37,260 nucleotides of DNA from Gammaproteobacteria bacterium (GTDB taxonomy: Bacteria; Pseudomonadota; Gammaproteobacteria; Burkholderiales; Burkholderiaceae_B). The position numbers were made by a program, and so were the translations under genes. The DNA lies in the NCBI GenBank assembly GCA_030832095.1, contig JAURJT010000043.1, positions 1-37,260 on the forward strand, in the 5' to 3' direction. The notes beneath the pieces were generated by a model. The model worked only from the letters and a program-made list of their open reading frames with translations. It searched no databases and had not been told where the DNA came from. The stretch's first letter is position 1, and each line of letters opens with the position of its first letter. Positions 16,717 through 25,599 of this stretch are shown piece after piece.

Positions 16717-18135
16717 ATGAGCAACACCCTCGACTTAGTCATCAAGAACGCTAAAGTCGCTACGGCCTCCGATGTGTTTATGGCCGACATCGGCATAAAG
16801 GATGGCACGATTGTCATGCTGGGCAGTCATTTACCAGACGCACTTAAAACGATTGATGCAGCCGGTCGCGTGGTCACCCCCGGTGGCGTGGATGCGCACT
16901 GTCATCTGGATCAACCCATGCCAGCCCCCATGAAAATGGTCGATAACTTTGAGACCGGTACGCGTTCGGCCGCTTGCGGTGGCACGACAACCGTCATTCC
17001 TTTTGCCGCACAGGCAAAAGGACAATCCCTTCGCGACGCAGTTAAAGACTATCACCAGCGCTCGGATGGTCGCGCCCATGTGGATTACACCTTTCACCTG
17101 ATTGTGAGCGATCCAACGCCCACGGTTTTGAACGAAGAGCTCCCCGCACTGATCGCCGAGGGTTATACGTCCTTCAAAATCTACATGACCTACGACGACC
17201 TCAAACTTAATGATGGGCAGATCCTCGATGTCCTGTCTGTTGCCAAGCAACACGGTGCGATGGCGATGATTCATGCGGAAAATGCCGACTGTATCGAATG
17301 GCTCACCCGCAGGCTTGAGGCTGCAGGTCAAACCGCTCCGCGCTTTCATTCGCACTCGAGACCCATGCTGGTCGAGCGCGAAGCCACGCATCGTGCCATT
17401 GCGCTCTCCGAACTGGTTGACGTCCCGATTCTGATTGTGCATGTCTCGGGTCGAGAGGCCGTCGAACAAATCCGCTGGGCGCGCAGCCACGGCTTGCAGA
17501 TTTTTGCCGAAACCTGTCCCCAGTATCTATTTCTGACGGCAGACGACCTGGGTATCGATAACAGCTACTTGGGAGCAAAATGCATTTGCAGTCCGCCTCC
17601 AAGAGATCGTAAAAATCAGGAAGTCATTTGGAATGCCTTGAGCGATGGCCTGTTCTCAGTGTTTTCCTCGGACCATGCGCCGTTTAGCTACGAAAGCCCC
17701 GAAGGCAAAAAGCCGGGGGGTGAAGAAGTGGCCTTCAGACACATTCCCAATGGCATCCCGGGCTTGGAGACGCGCATGCCCCTTTTATATTCAGAGGGTG
17801 TGCTGGGTGGGCGCCTTTCGCTCACCAAATTTGTCGAACTAACCTCGACCAATCCCGCCAAAGCTTACGGACTGCATCCCCTCAAGGGTACCATCGCACC
17901 AGGCTCGCACGCCGACCTCGTGATCTGGGATGAAAAGCCCGTCACGATTCAAAACAGCGCCTTGCATCATGCCGTCGACTACACGCCCTACGAAGGGATT
18001 GAGCTCAAGGCCTGGCCAGCGATGACCTTGAGTCGGGGGGAGATTGTCTGGGATGGTCAGCATTTCATCCCGCGTCTGGGTAAAGGGCAGTTTTTGTCCT
18101 GCGGCAAACCCACCTTGATGACGACAGGTCGCTAG
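16717..18135 (+). CDS. D-hydantoinase/dihydropyrimidinase family amidohydrolase
   Basis: 472-aa cytosolic binuclear-zinc amidohydrolase that opens cyclic ureides (hydantoins, dihydropyrimidines) to N-carbamoyl acids. The metal ligands are all visible: H61 and H63 (DAHCHLDQ), the carboxylated K154 (SFKIYMTY), H186 (MIHAEN), H242 (IVHVSG) and D319 (FSSDHAPF). The length is normal. AGGAG stands before the ATG. It starts the plus arm, 8 bases before the next gene. No N-carbamoylase (hyuC or beta-ureidopropionase) is found in the window, so the next step is unassigned. Dihydropyrimidinase, phenylhydantoinase or an allantoinase relative cannot be told apart by reading. Confidence 0.9.
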   Translation: MSNTLDLVIKNAKVATASDVFMADIGIKDGTIVMLGSHLPDALKTIDAAGRVVTPGGVDAHCHLDQPMPAPMKMVDNFETGTRSAACGGTTTVIPFAAQAKGQSLRDAVKDYHQRSDGRAHVDYTFHLIVSDPTPTVLNEELPALIAEGYTSFKIYMTYDDLKLNDGQILDVLSVAKQHGAMAMIHAENADCIEWLTRRLEAAGQTAPRFHSHSRPMLVEREATHRAIALSELVDVPILIVHVSGREAVEQIRWARSHGLQIFAETCPQYLFLTADDLGIDNSYLGAKCICSPPPRDRKNQEVIWNALSDGLFSVFSSDHAPFSYESPEGKKPGGEEVAFRHIPNGIPGLETRMPLLYSEGVLGGRLSLTKFVELTSTNPAKAYGLHPLKGTIAPGSHADLVIWDEKPVTIQNSALHHAVDYTPYEGIELKAWPAMTLSRGEIVWDGQHFIPRLGKGQFLSCGKPTLMTTGR

Positions 18136-18143
18136 GAGAAAAA

Positions 18144-18899
18144 ATGCGGATCCTGCTCATCAATCCGAATATTTCTCAGAGCGTCTCAGACCTCATAGAT
18201 ACCGAGGCCAAACGCACTGCTAGCCTTGACACCCAGATTCAGACTGTCACCGCTGCCTTTGGCGTCGCCTACATTGAGACCCGCTTCGAAGCCCTGATCG
18301 GCGCCTACGCCGCTGCGCAATTGGCGGGTGATCTTGCAGGTCAATACGATGCCGTCGTCGTCGCCGCCTTTGGAGACCCAGGTTTGCAAGGTCTCAAAGA
18401 AGTGCTGCCCTGCCCAGTCGTGGGTTTAACGCAAGCGGCATTGGCGAGCGCCTGCCTGCTCGGCAACAAAATTTCGATTGTGGCGATTTCAAAACGTATC
18501 AAGGCTTGGTATGCCGAGACCGTGGCTTCCTATGGCTTGAGCGATCGTCTGGTCAGTATACGCAGCCTCGAAGAACCCCTCCCGAACATCGGTTCCGTTC
18601 AACAAGACAAAGCCGTTAGTCTGCTGGCTGCCGCCAATCTGTGCGTCAGCCAAGACGGTGCGGATGTGATTATTTTGGCGGGTGCACCGTTGGCGGGGCT
18701 GGCACGCAGCTTGGCTGGCCAACTCCCAGTCCCTGTCGTAGATGGTGTCTCGAGCGCCGTCAGACATGCAGAGTCTTTAGTCCGCCTCAATGCCGGGCAG
18801 ACCCGCACGGGCAGCTTCGCGCCGCCACCGCTCAAACCCAATGCAGGACTCCCTCAGTCAATCGCGACACTGCTCGCGAATGGTCATCAACGCATTTAA
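18144..18899 (+). CDS. Asp/Glu/hydantoin racemase family protein lacking both catalytic Cys
   Basis: 251-aa protein clearly of the hydantoin racemase family (MRILLINPNISQSVSD, AFGDPGLQGLKEVLPCPVVG, LAGLARSL). In active racemases two cysteines act as acid and base; here the first site reads AAFGDPGL (A75) and the second ILAGAPLAG (A179), so both are alanine. The rest of the fold looks intact and the frame is clean, which argues for a changed function rather than decay. AGGAG lies seven bases before the ATG. It is co-transcribed with the hydantoinase and followed by TRAP genes. Confidence 0.85.
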   Translation: MRILLINPNISQSVSDLIDTEAKRTASLDTQIQTVTAAFGVAYIETRFEALIGAYAAAQLAGDLAGQYDAVVVAAFGDPGLQGLKEVLPCPVVGLTQAALASACLLGNKISIVAISKRIKAWYAETVASYGLSDRLVSIRSLEEPLPNIGSVQQDKAVSLLAAANLCVSQDGADVIILAGAPLAGLARSLAGQLPVPVVDGVSSAVRHAESLVRLNAGQTRTGSFAPPPLKPNAGLPQSIATLLANGHQRI

Positions 18900-18918
18900 C
18901 CCCTCAAAAGGACGCATC

Positions 18919-19920
18919 ATGAAACAGAGAACACCACGCACTCTCCTGAGCACTGCAATCGGCACACTCTTGCTCGCAGCGACCTGCCTGCAGGCGAGCG
19001 CCCAAGACAAACTTCAGATCGCGGGCAATTTTGCCACTTCGCATCCTAGTAGTGTTGCTGTGGATAAAGTGTTCAAAGACGAGCTTGCTCGCCTAACGAA
19101 CAACAAACTGCAAGTCGATGTATTTCCCGCGATGCAGCTGGGTGGAGCTAAGGAAAACGTCGATGGCGTGCGCGCGGGCACACTTGGCATGACCTGGGTA
19201 GGTGCTTCTTTCATGTCGCGCATTGCGCCTGAAATCGAAGCGGTGAGCTTGCCGTTTGTCTTTAAAAATCGCGAAGCGGCCTACCGAGTCATTGATGGCT
19301 CCGTTGGCAAGGCAATTGATCAAAAATTGCTGGAAAAAGGCTTTGTCGTCCTAGGCTGGATGGAGCTCGGGATGCGCAACATCACAAACAGTAAAGGCCC
19401 GATCAAAACGGTCGACGATCTCAAGGGCATGAAGATCCGTATGCAACCGAACGAGACGCACCTGGCCTCCTTCCGTGCATTGGGCGCAAACCCAATCGCG
19501 ATGGACGTCAAAGAACTCTACTCCGCGCTCGAGCAAAAAGTGGTCGACGGTCAGGAAAATCCCTACACCGTGATCGATGCCAATCGCTATGCCGAGGTAC
19601 AAAAATATCTGTCGAACTCCTCGCATTTTTTTGACTTTATCGTTGTCGTCGCCAGCAAGCGCGTATTCGACAAGATGAGTCCTGCCAATCAACAGGCAGT
19701 GCGCGAAGCCATGACCAAGACTGTCGCCTATCAGCGCAGTCTGGCAGCAGAAAACGATCTCAAGTCTTTGAACAATCTCAAAGTAAAAATGACCTATACG
19801 GAAATTCCGCCTGAGACGTTTGAGCAAATGCGAAAGCTCACTGCTCCGGTCATTGAGAGCGTCAAAAAACGCGCAGGCGCCGACTTGGTCGATCAAGTGA
19901 TTGCCGAAACCTCCAAGTAA
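18919..19920 (+). CDS. dctP: TRAP transporter DctP-type binding protein (system 1)
   Basis: 333-aa periplasmic receptor of a TRAP transporter with a signal peptide (LLSTAIGTLLLAATCLQASA). Family segments are FPAMQLGGAKENVDGVRAGT, MKIRMQPNETHLASF (the conserved ligand arginine) and VVDGQENPYTVI. The start is the ATG with AAAAGGA seven bases upstream; an open frame reaching back to 18790 overlaps the previous gene and is rejected. The ligand is normally a carboxylate, here presumably the substrate or product of the cluster enzymes. It is followed by its small and large membrane subunits. Confidence 0.9.
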   Translation: MKQRTPRTLLSTAIGTLLLAATCLQASAQDKLQIAGNFATSHPSSVAVDKVFKDELARLTNNKLQVDVFPAMQLGGAKENVDGVRAGTLGMTWVGASFMSRIAPEIEAVSLPFVFKNREAAYRVIDGSVGKAIDQKLLEKGFVVLGWMELGMRNITNSKGPIKTVDDLKGMKIRMQPNETHLASFRALGANPIAMDVKELYSALEQKVVDGQENPYTVIDANRYAEVQKYLSNSSHFFDFIVVVASKRVFDKMSPANQQAVREAMTKTVAYQRSLAAENDLKSLNNLKVKMTYTEIPPETFEQMRKLTAPVIESVKKRAGADLVDQVIAETSK

Positions 19921-19944
19921 TCCTGCAATCTTCTGGACTGCCTA

Positions 19945-20469
19945 ATGATGAATTCCATCCCTGCCACCTACGACACATCAACCCCTTTGGGTAAGTGTTT
20001 TCGAGGTTTAGATCTTATTTTGATTTGGGCACTTGTCCTGATATTTATCTTTATGGTCGGCATTGTTTCTGCACAAGTGGTCATGCGCTATGGCTTTAAC
20101 GTATCAATTGATTGGGCCGAAGAGTCCGGTCGACTCGCGTTTGTGTGGGTAGTTTTTCTCGCCATTCCGCTGGCGGCTTCACAAAGCGCGCATATCGGCA
20201 TCAATCTGTTTGTGGACAAGTTCTCACCCGAACATCAGCGACTCATTCAGAGAGTCTCCGCAGCCTTATGTGCTGCACTGTCTTTTGCGATCGCTTGGTC
20301 ATGTATTGAGTTGTGTAAAGACCAATGGGATGAACAAATGGCTACGATTGATGTCAGTGTGGCCTACTTTTTTGTCGCAGTCGGAATAGGCATGCTATGC
20401 ACAGGTTTGCATATGGTACGCATCACCATCACTGGCGAAATGCACAAACAATCAGGTGACGCAGAATGA
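19945..20469 (+). CDS. dctQ: TRAP transporter small permease DctQ (system 1)
   Basis: 174-aa inner-membrane subunit with four hydrophobic segments (around LILIWALVLIFIFMVGIV, LAFVWVVFLAIPL, AALCAALSFAIAW, VAYFFVAVGIGML) and the typical DWAEE motif between the first two. The stop overlaps the start of the large subunit as ATGA (20466-20469). Confidence 0.9.
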   Translation: MMNSIPATYDTSTPLGKCFRGLDLILIWALVLIFIFMVGIVSAQVVMRYGFNVSIDWAEESGRLAFVWVVFLAIPLAASQSAHIGINLFVDKFSPEHQRLIQRVSAALCAALSFAIAWSCIELCKDQWDEQMATIDVSVAYFFVAVGIGMLCTGLHMVRITITGEMHKQSGDAE

Positions 20470-21746
20470 GTACCTTAGTGGTTATTGGCTTCATGCTCAT
20501 CGCCCTAATGGGCCTGCCCATCGCTTTTGCAATGGGTTTGAGCTCAATCGTCGCGATCTGGCTGTCAGGCATCGATATTTCTATCATTCCTCAGCGCATG
20601 ATGTACTCGGTCAACTCTTTCCCCTTAATGGCGATTCCATTTTTTATGCTGTCGGGCGAATTGATGATTAAGGCCGGGATCATTGAACGCCTCATTTCAT
20701 TTGCTAATGCTTTAGTGGGACGTGTCCGCGGCGGTTTAGCCCATGTCACCATGTTGTCGGGTGCTGGTCTGGCGACGGTATCAGGCACCGCAGTATCAGA
20801 TGCCAGTGCGTTGTCCGCGATTCTAGTGCCCTCGCTTTCCAAAATCTATGACAAAGGCTTTGCGACGGCGATCGTCGCGGCGGCAGCCAACCTCGGGCCC
20901 ATCATTCCACCGTCGGCAGCCATGATTGTCTATGCTTTCATGGCAGGTCCCTCTGTTTCGGTCGGCGGTATGTTTATGGCAGGTGTGGTTCCAGGTATTC
21001 TGATCACGATCGGCTTCATGCTGCTGTGTTCTTGGATCACCAAAAAGCGCGGCTGGGCGACCACTGGCGAACCGTTTCAGTTCAAAAGACTATTCATCGA
21101 ACTGCGCCGCTCTGCCATCGTTTTATTCATGCCCATCATTATTATTGGCGGCATCATCGGAGGAGCCTTTACTGCAACCGAGGGATCGGCTATTTCAGTG
21201 ATCTATGCGTTGATTCTTGGTTTCTTCATCACACGCACCCTCAAAATTTCAGACTTACCGCGCATCTTGGTGAGAGCCGCCATCACAACGGCCGTCGTGG
21301 GTGCCCTCATCGCTTTTGCCTCTGTTATTACTTATCTAATGACTGTGGATTTGATGCCACAAAAACTTTCAGCGCTGCTGTTTGCGCTGACAAAGGATCC
21401 GCTTGTTTACCTGATTCTTGTCGCCCTGCTGCTCTTTGTGGTTGGAATGTTCCTGGAGTCTAACTCCGCTTACATCATGCTGGTGCCATTGCTGCACCCA
21501 ATCGCACTTCAATATGGTATCGATCCTCTTCACTTCGGATTCTTGTTTGTTCTAAATCTCGTGATCGGAATGTTGACGCCTCCAGTAGGTGTAGTGTTAT
21601 TCGTGGTCTGTGGCGTCACGGGTATCCGTATGCGTGAACTCGTTGCCAACATCTGGCCCTTTGTCGCACTGATGTATGCAGTCCTATTTCTTTGTATGTT
21701 TTTCCCCGCCATTGTCACAACCCTTCCTCGATCCATGGGTTACTAA
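20466..21746 (+). CDS. dctM: TRAP transporter large permease DctM (system 1)
   Basis: 426-aa inner-membrane sodium-coupled permease with about 12 hydrophobic segments. DctM family text includes GAGLATVSGTAVSDASALSA, NLGPIIPPSAAMIVYA and TPPVGVVLFVVCGV. It is translationally coupled to the small subunit. With the binding protein at 18919 this makes a complete TRAP system. Confidence 0.92.
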   Translation: MSTLVVIGFMLIALMGLPIAFAMGLSSIVAIWLSGIDISIIPQRMMYSVNSFPLMAIPFFMLSGELMIKAGIIERLISFANALVGRVRGGLAHVTMLSGAGLATVSGTAVSDASALSAILVPSLSKIYDKGFATAIVAAAANLGPIIPPSAAMIVYAFMAGPSVSVGGMFMAGVVPGILITIGFMLLCSWITKKRGWATTGEPFQFKRLFIELRRSAIVLFMPIIIIGGIIGGAFTATEGSAISVIYALILGFFITRTLKISDLPRILVRAAITTAVVGALIAFASVITYLMTVDLMPQKLSALLFALTKDPLVYLILVALLLFVVGMFLESNSAYIMLVPLLHPIALQYGIDPLHFGFLFVLNLVIGMLTPPVGVVLFVVCGVTGIRMRELVANIWPFVALMYAVLFLCMFFPAIVTTLPRSMGY

Positions 21747-21773
21747 CAATCATTTCTATTCTCTCCGGAGCAC

Positions 21774-22838
21774 ATGATGTCTTTAATTAAACGCTATCTC
21801 GCCCCTTATCTTGCACCTTTGGCTCTTGGTGCCCTGATGCTATCCGCACCTGCCGTTCAGGCGCAAAACATCACGCTTAAGGTGATTGGTCAGCCTTTAG
21901 CAACTGGCAATATTCAAAAGAATCGTGAACAACCGTTCTTTGAACAACTTGCAGCCAAAACAGGTCTGCCGATTAGTATTGAATACAAACCCCTCGACAC
22001 ATTGGGCATCAAGGACACCGAACAGCTGCGCATCATGAAAGCGGGTTTGTTTGATATGGTGTCACTGCGTTTTTCACAAAACTCACGTGATGAGCCCGCC
22101 CTCATCGGCATGGACTTGGTGGGCGGCAGTCCTGACTACGAAAAGAGTCGTAAAGTGGTCGAGGCGTGGTTACCTACGCTGGATGCCCGTCTGCAAAAAC
22201 AATTTGACATCAAATTGCTTGGTCATTGGCCCTTTGGCCCGCAAATGATTTTCTGCAAAAAGCCCATTACCCAATTGTCCGATGTAAAGGGCATGAAAAT
22301 CCGTGTGGCCGATCAGAGTATGGCCAAGTTTTTAGAGTTAGTGGGCGCGACTCCCGTTCCAATGGCGTTTAGCGAAGTGCATCAGGCCTTATCGCTTGGC
22401 GTTCTGGACTGCGCAGTGACCGGACCGAGCTCGGCCAACTCTGCGGCTTGGACAGAGATCGTGACACATCAATTGCCACTTGGCTTTCAGATGAGTATGA
22501 ACGGCTATGCGATTTCACTTAAGACATGGAACCGTATGACACCTGACCAGCAAGTCAAACTTCAAGCAGCCTTTACCGAGCTGACCAATGACATCTGGAA
22601 ATACTCCAAAGAATTATCCGATGACGCCTTGCGTTGTAACGAAGGCTCAGATCCCTGCACCACTGGCAAGAAATTCAAAGTCAAGACCGTGCCAGTCTCA
22701 GAAGCCGACTTGAAGCTTGTCGCAACAGCCATCGATAAAGTGTCCTTTCCTGCGTGGGCACCTGTTTGCGACAAAACCAATCCAACCTGCTCGGCCGATT
22801 GGAAGAAAACAGTTGGGCCGATTGTCGGCGTGAAATAA
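21774..22838 (+). CDS. dctP: TRAP transporter DctP-type binding protein (system 2)
   Basis: 354-aa periplasmic receptor with a signal peptide ending near AVQAQ. It is only distantly like the first DctP: conserved MKIRVADQSMAKFLELVGA and GVLDCAVTGPSSANSAAW, and it has two cysteine pairs, C290-C295 in the RCNEGSDPCTTG loop and CDKTNPTC near the end, likely disulfides. CTCCGGAG lies before the start. The different binding site suggests a second ligand of the same pathway. It is followed by its own membrane subunits. Confidence 0.88.
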   Translation: MMSLIKRYLAPYLAPLALGALMLSAPAVQAQNITLKVIGQPLATGNIQKNREQPFFEQLAAKTGLPISIEYKPLDTLGIKDTEQLRIMKAGLFDMVSLRFSQNSRDEPALIGMDLVGGSPDYEKSRKVVEAWLPTLDARLQKQFDIKLLGHWPFGPQMIFCKKPITQLSDVKGMKIRVADQSMAKFLELVGATPVPMAFSEVHQALSLGVLDCAVTGPSSANSAAWTEIVTHQLPLGFQMSMNGYAISLKTWNRMTPDQQVKLQAAFTELTNDIWKYSKELSDDALRCNEGSDPCTTGKKFKVKTVPVSEADLKLVATAIDKVSFPAWAPVCDKTNPTCSADWKKTVGPIVGVK

Positions 22839-22852
22839 GTTAAGGCATCATC

Positions 22853-23440
22853 ATGAAAACACGGCTTGAAAATATTCTAGGCATTTTGTTCGGAACCATC
22901 TTTATGACACTCGTTGCGCTTGTCACGGTCGAGACAATCGCACGAAAGTTATTTAATGTTTCTCTACAGGGCGTCGATGAACTAGGAGGCTATGCCTTGG
23001 CCATCGGGTCAACCATTTCTTTTAGTCTAGCCGTGTTTGGACGCAATCACATCCGCGTGGATGTGTTGCATCAACATTATCCAGACTGGCTGAAAGCCTT
23101 GATGAACTGGCTTTCAGCTTTTAGTCTGGCAGCATTTGCAGTGTTTTTATGCTGGGTCGCTATACAGGTGTTACTTGACTCCGTGACCTATGGCAGCACG
23201 GCACAAACCCCTTGGGCCACACCACTCATTTATCCCCAATCGCTTTGGTATGCCGGCTTAGTCATTTTCGCTACTGTCTCTTCTTGCTTTGCTGCGTGGG
23301 CAACTTATCTATTGTTCACAGGAAAACAGCAAGAACTCATTCTTGAGTTTCAACCCAAAAGTGCAAAAGAGGAGCTCAAAGAAGAACTCGATGATTTAGC
23401 GCAACGTTCAAACCTTGACGAGATAGTGCAAAAAGTATGA
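22853..23440 (+). CDS. dctQ: TRAP transporter small permease DctQ (system 2)
   Basis: 195-aa inner-membrane subunit with four hydrophobic segments and a VDELGGYALAIG motif at the usual place. It carries a charged C-terminal tail of about 35 residues (SAKEELKEELDDLAQRS) that is longer than in the system-1 protein and predicted helical. The stop overlaps the next start as ATGA (23437-23440). Confidence 0.9.
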   Translation: MKTRLENILGILFGTIFMTLVALVTVETIARKLFNVSLQGVDELGGYALAIGSTISFSLAVFGRNHIRVDVLHQHYPDWLKALMNWLSAFSLAAFAVFLCWVAIQVLLDSVTYGSTAQTPWATPLIYPQSLWYAGLVIFATVSSCFAAWATYLLFTGKQQELILEFQPKSAKEELKEELDDLAQRSNLDEIVQKV

Positions 23441-24729
23441 ATCCCACACTTATTACTCTCGCGTTTTTCGTCATGGTTTTCATGATGATTGCCGGCATTC
23501 CCATCGCAGTATCCATGGCACTTGTCGGCATTGTCGGTGGCATTTCAGTGTATGGCATGCCTTTTATGAATTCGATCGCCCCTGTTCTTTGGGGCGTCCA
23601 GAATGAAAACTTATTGACCTCCATTCCTCTTTTTGTGTTGCTAGGTGAGTTGCTTCTACGCTCAGGGATCGCTGATCGCATGTATCTCGCACTCTCTGCA
23701 TGGTTTGGTCGCCTGCCCGGCGGTCTATTACACACGAACATTGGTAGCTGTGCATTGTTTGCAGCAACATCCGGCTCTTCGGTTGCGACAGCTGCAACGA
23801 TTTCTACGGTCGCACTTCCCTCGTTGATGAAACGTGGCTATCCGATTCGGCCATCCCTGGGGTCAATTGCAGCCGGTGGCACACTCGGCATTTTGATTCC
23901 GCCAAGCGTCAACATGATTATCTATGGCTCGTTGACCAACAATTCAATCGGTAAACTCTTTGTTGCAGGCATTATTCCGGGACTGTTATTGACGGCGTCT
24001 TTCATGCTGTACATCGCCATCTCAAGTTTGCTGAGTGGCAATGCTTTGCGGGAAGAAAAAGTCAGCTTTAAAGATAAGCTAATCGTCTCTCAGCACCTTA
24101 TTGCGCCACTGATCGTCTTTGGTGTCGTAATGGGTAGCTTGTACTTTGGTATTGCGACGGCCACTGAAAGCGCCGCGCTTGGCGTCACGACCGTTCTCTT
24201 TTTTGTTGTGAAATCAGGTCGTTTAAGCTGGCCTCTTTTACGTAGCTGCTTTATTTCCACAGCCCGTGTCTCTGGAATGATCTTGTTGATTATCGCTGCA
24301 GCCTTTATTTTAAATCTCACCATCAGTCTGACCGGTGTTGCTGAAGTCATGACAAAGTGGGTCACCAGCCTCGGCCTTTCATCTACAGGACTGATTCTTG
24401 GTTTAATTTTGTTTTATTTACTTCTGGGCATGTTCATGGATGTGTTGTCCATGATGGTTGCGACAATTCCTGTGACGTATCCCATTGCTATCGCACTAGG
24501 GATTGATCCAATTTGGTTTGGAATATTTATTATCTTGATGTGCGAGCTTGGGCTCATCACACCACCTGTCGGCATGAATTTATTTGTTGTTCACGGCATT
24601 CGTTCAGACTCAGGCACGATCAGCGATGTCATGTGGGGGGCACTGCCTTATGCCATCATCATTATTCTGTTCACCCTCTTATTGATGGTGTTTCCCCAGC
24701 TCGTGACATGGTTGCCCGGGAAAATGTAG
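23437..24729 (+). CDS. dctM: TRAP transporter large permease DctM (system 2)
   Basis: 430-aa inner-membrane permease with about 12 hydrophobic segments and DctM motifs ATSGSSVATAATISTVALP, LGILIPPSVNMIIYG and ITPPVGMNLFVVHGI. It closes the plus arm; an IS-end-like repeat begins 11 bases after its stop. It is not a close duplicate of the system-1 permease. Confidence 0.92.
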   Translation: MNPTLITLAFFVMVFMMIAGIPIAVSMALVGIVGGISVYGMPFMNSIAPVLWGVQNENLLTSIPLFVLLGELLLRSGIADRMYLALSAWFGRLPGGLLHTNIGSCALFAATSGSSVATAATISTVALPSLMKRGYPIRPSLGSIAAGGTLGILIPPSVNMIIYGSLTNNSIGKLFVAGIIPGLLLTASFMLYIAISSLLSGNALREEKVSFKDKLIVSQHLIAPLIVFGVVMGSLYFGIATATESAALGVTTVLFFVVKSGRLSWPLLRSCFISTARVSGMILLIIAAAFILNLTISLTGVAEVMTKWVTSLGLSSTGLILGLILFYLLLGMFMDVLSMMVATIPVTYPIAIALGIDPIWFGIFIILMCELGLITPPVGMNLFVVHGIRSDSGTISDVMWGALPYAIIIILFTLLLMVFPQLVTWLPGKM

Positions 24730-24740
24730 CAAACTTAAAG

Positions 24741-24762
24741 GGGGGTGCGGCGGAAAAGTTGG
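24741..24762 (+). repeat. IS-terminus-like repeat, plus orientation
   Basis: These 22 bases are identical to 37121-37142, just before an IS3-type transposase, and match 13194-13213 (minus strand) at 19 of 20. No transposase follows here: 24763-24978 shows no gene I can support. It marks the right border of the catabolic cluster and faces outward. Confidence 0.65.
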
Positions 24763-24946
24763 GCCCCCGAGAGCTCGCCGTGAACGCACCCGCGCGCCCT
24801 GAGCTTTTCAAAAACTCCAGCGTTTCGTTGCCAATTAATCGGAAACTCCAGAGAACGATCGCGCCTGCTTGCGTTGCGCATTGTGTGAGTGTTTGTCGTG
24901 CCTTTGCACAATCAGAGATGATCTTCACGATAAAGCCTGATTGGCT

Positions 24947-24969
24947 GCTACAGCATCCTCTGCTGTAGC
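24947..24969 (-). terminator. Hairpin after the nitrile hydratase genes
   Basis: GCTACAGCA and TGCTGTAGC form a perfect 9-bp stem with a 5-base loop, 10 bases beyond the stop of the nitrile hydratase beta gene. There is no T-run after it on the minus strand, so termination by this hairpin alone is uncertain. Confidence 0.4.
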
Positions 24970-24978
24970 TTGTCGCGC

Positions 24979-25596
24979 TCAGTCCTCTTTTTGCAAGTAG
25001 CTTTGGAATACTCCGACATGCACTTGCGCAGAGTCCGACGCATTGGGCCATAAGTCCTCAGTGCGAAAGGCGACATCGTATGTCGGTTCGTCCTCAGCTT
25101 GAATGCCGTGGGCATGGGCATCGGGTAATGGGTAGACAGGTGTTTCTCGCACGACGATACCCTGCTTGCCGCGAATGTAGGCGGGCATACGGATATGCCC
25201 GGCGAAGAACTCATTGCGCACACGCACACGGTCACCGGGCTTGAACTGCTGCCGATCAGGCAGGTTGCTGCGACCCGCAGCGCTCGGGCCCGCGAGGGGG
25301 AATTCCCCCTTCGCCAGCTGTTCAAGTTCCTCCCGGGTCGTCACTCCTTTTTCGACGAGCAACGTCGCGAGGCTAGTCAGTGTGCGCTCGTAGTAACTTG
25401 CTGACATGTAATGATATGGCGACATGCGCTCAATGGCATGACGATACTCGTCCATGTTGAAGATGCCATGACGAACAGCCAGACCGTAGAGCGCATTTGC
25501 TCTTCTTTCCCATTCTGCGTGGAATACTGATGCATTGGGCGCATAGCGGATGACGCCGAACCCCTGGCGACCGCCCATATCGTGTACACCGTCCAT
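24979..25596 (-). CDS. nthB: Nitrile hydratase subunit beta
   Basis: 205-aa beta subunit of nitrile hydratase, which turns nitriles into amides in the cytosol. It has the family start MDGVHDMGG, the ERRANALYG segment, the SPYHYMSASYYERTL region and the C-terminal SH3-like barrel (FKPGDRVRVRN, GIVVRETPVYPLPD, TYDVAFRTEDLW). It follows the alpha gene by 3 bases. No maturation chaperone (P14K/activator) or amidase gene lies downstream in the window. Shorter than some beta subunits (about 220-230 aa) but complete in the core. Confidence 0.9.
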   Translation of the reverse strand: MDGVHDMGGRQGFGVIRYAPNASVFHAEWERRANALYGLAVRHGIFNMDEYRHAIERMSPYHYMSASYYERTLTSLATLLVEKGVTTREELEQLAKGEFPLAGPSAAGRSNLPDRQQFKPGDRVRVRNEFFAGHIRMPAYIRGKQGIVVRETPVYPLPDAHAHGIQAEDEPTYDVAFRTEDLWPNASDSAQVHVGVFQSYLQKED

Positions 25597-25599
25597 GTT

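Noticed and set aside
24671..25051. 126-codon minus-strand frame between the last TRAP gene and nitrile hydratase
   Set aside because: It overlaps both neighbours, has no family match that I know, and crosses the IS-end repeat. Could be a scrap but cannot be supported.
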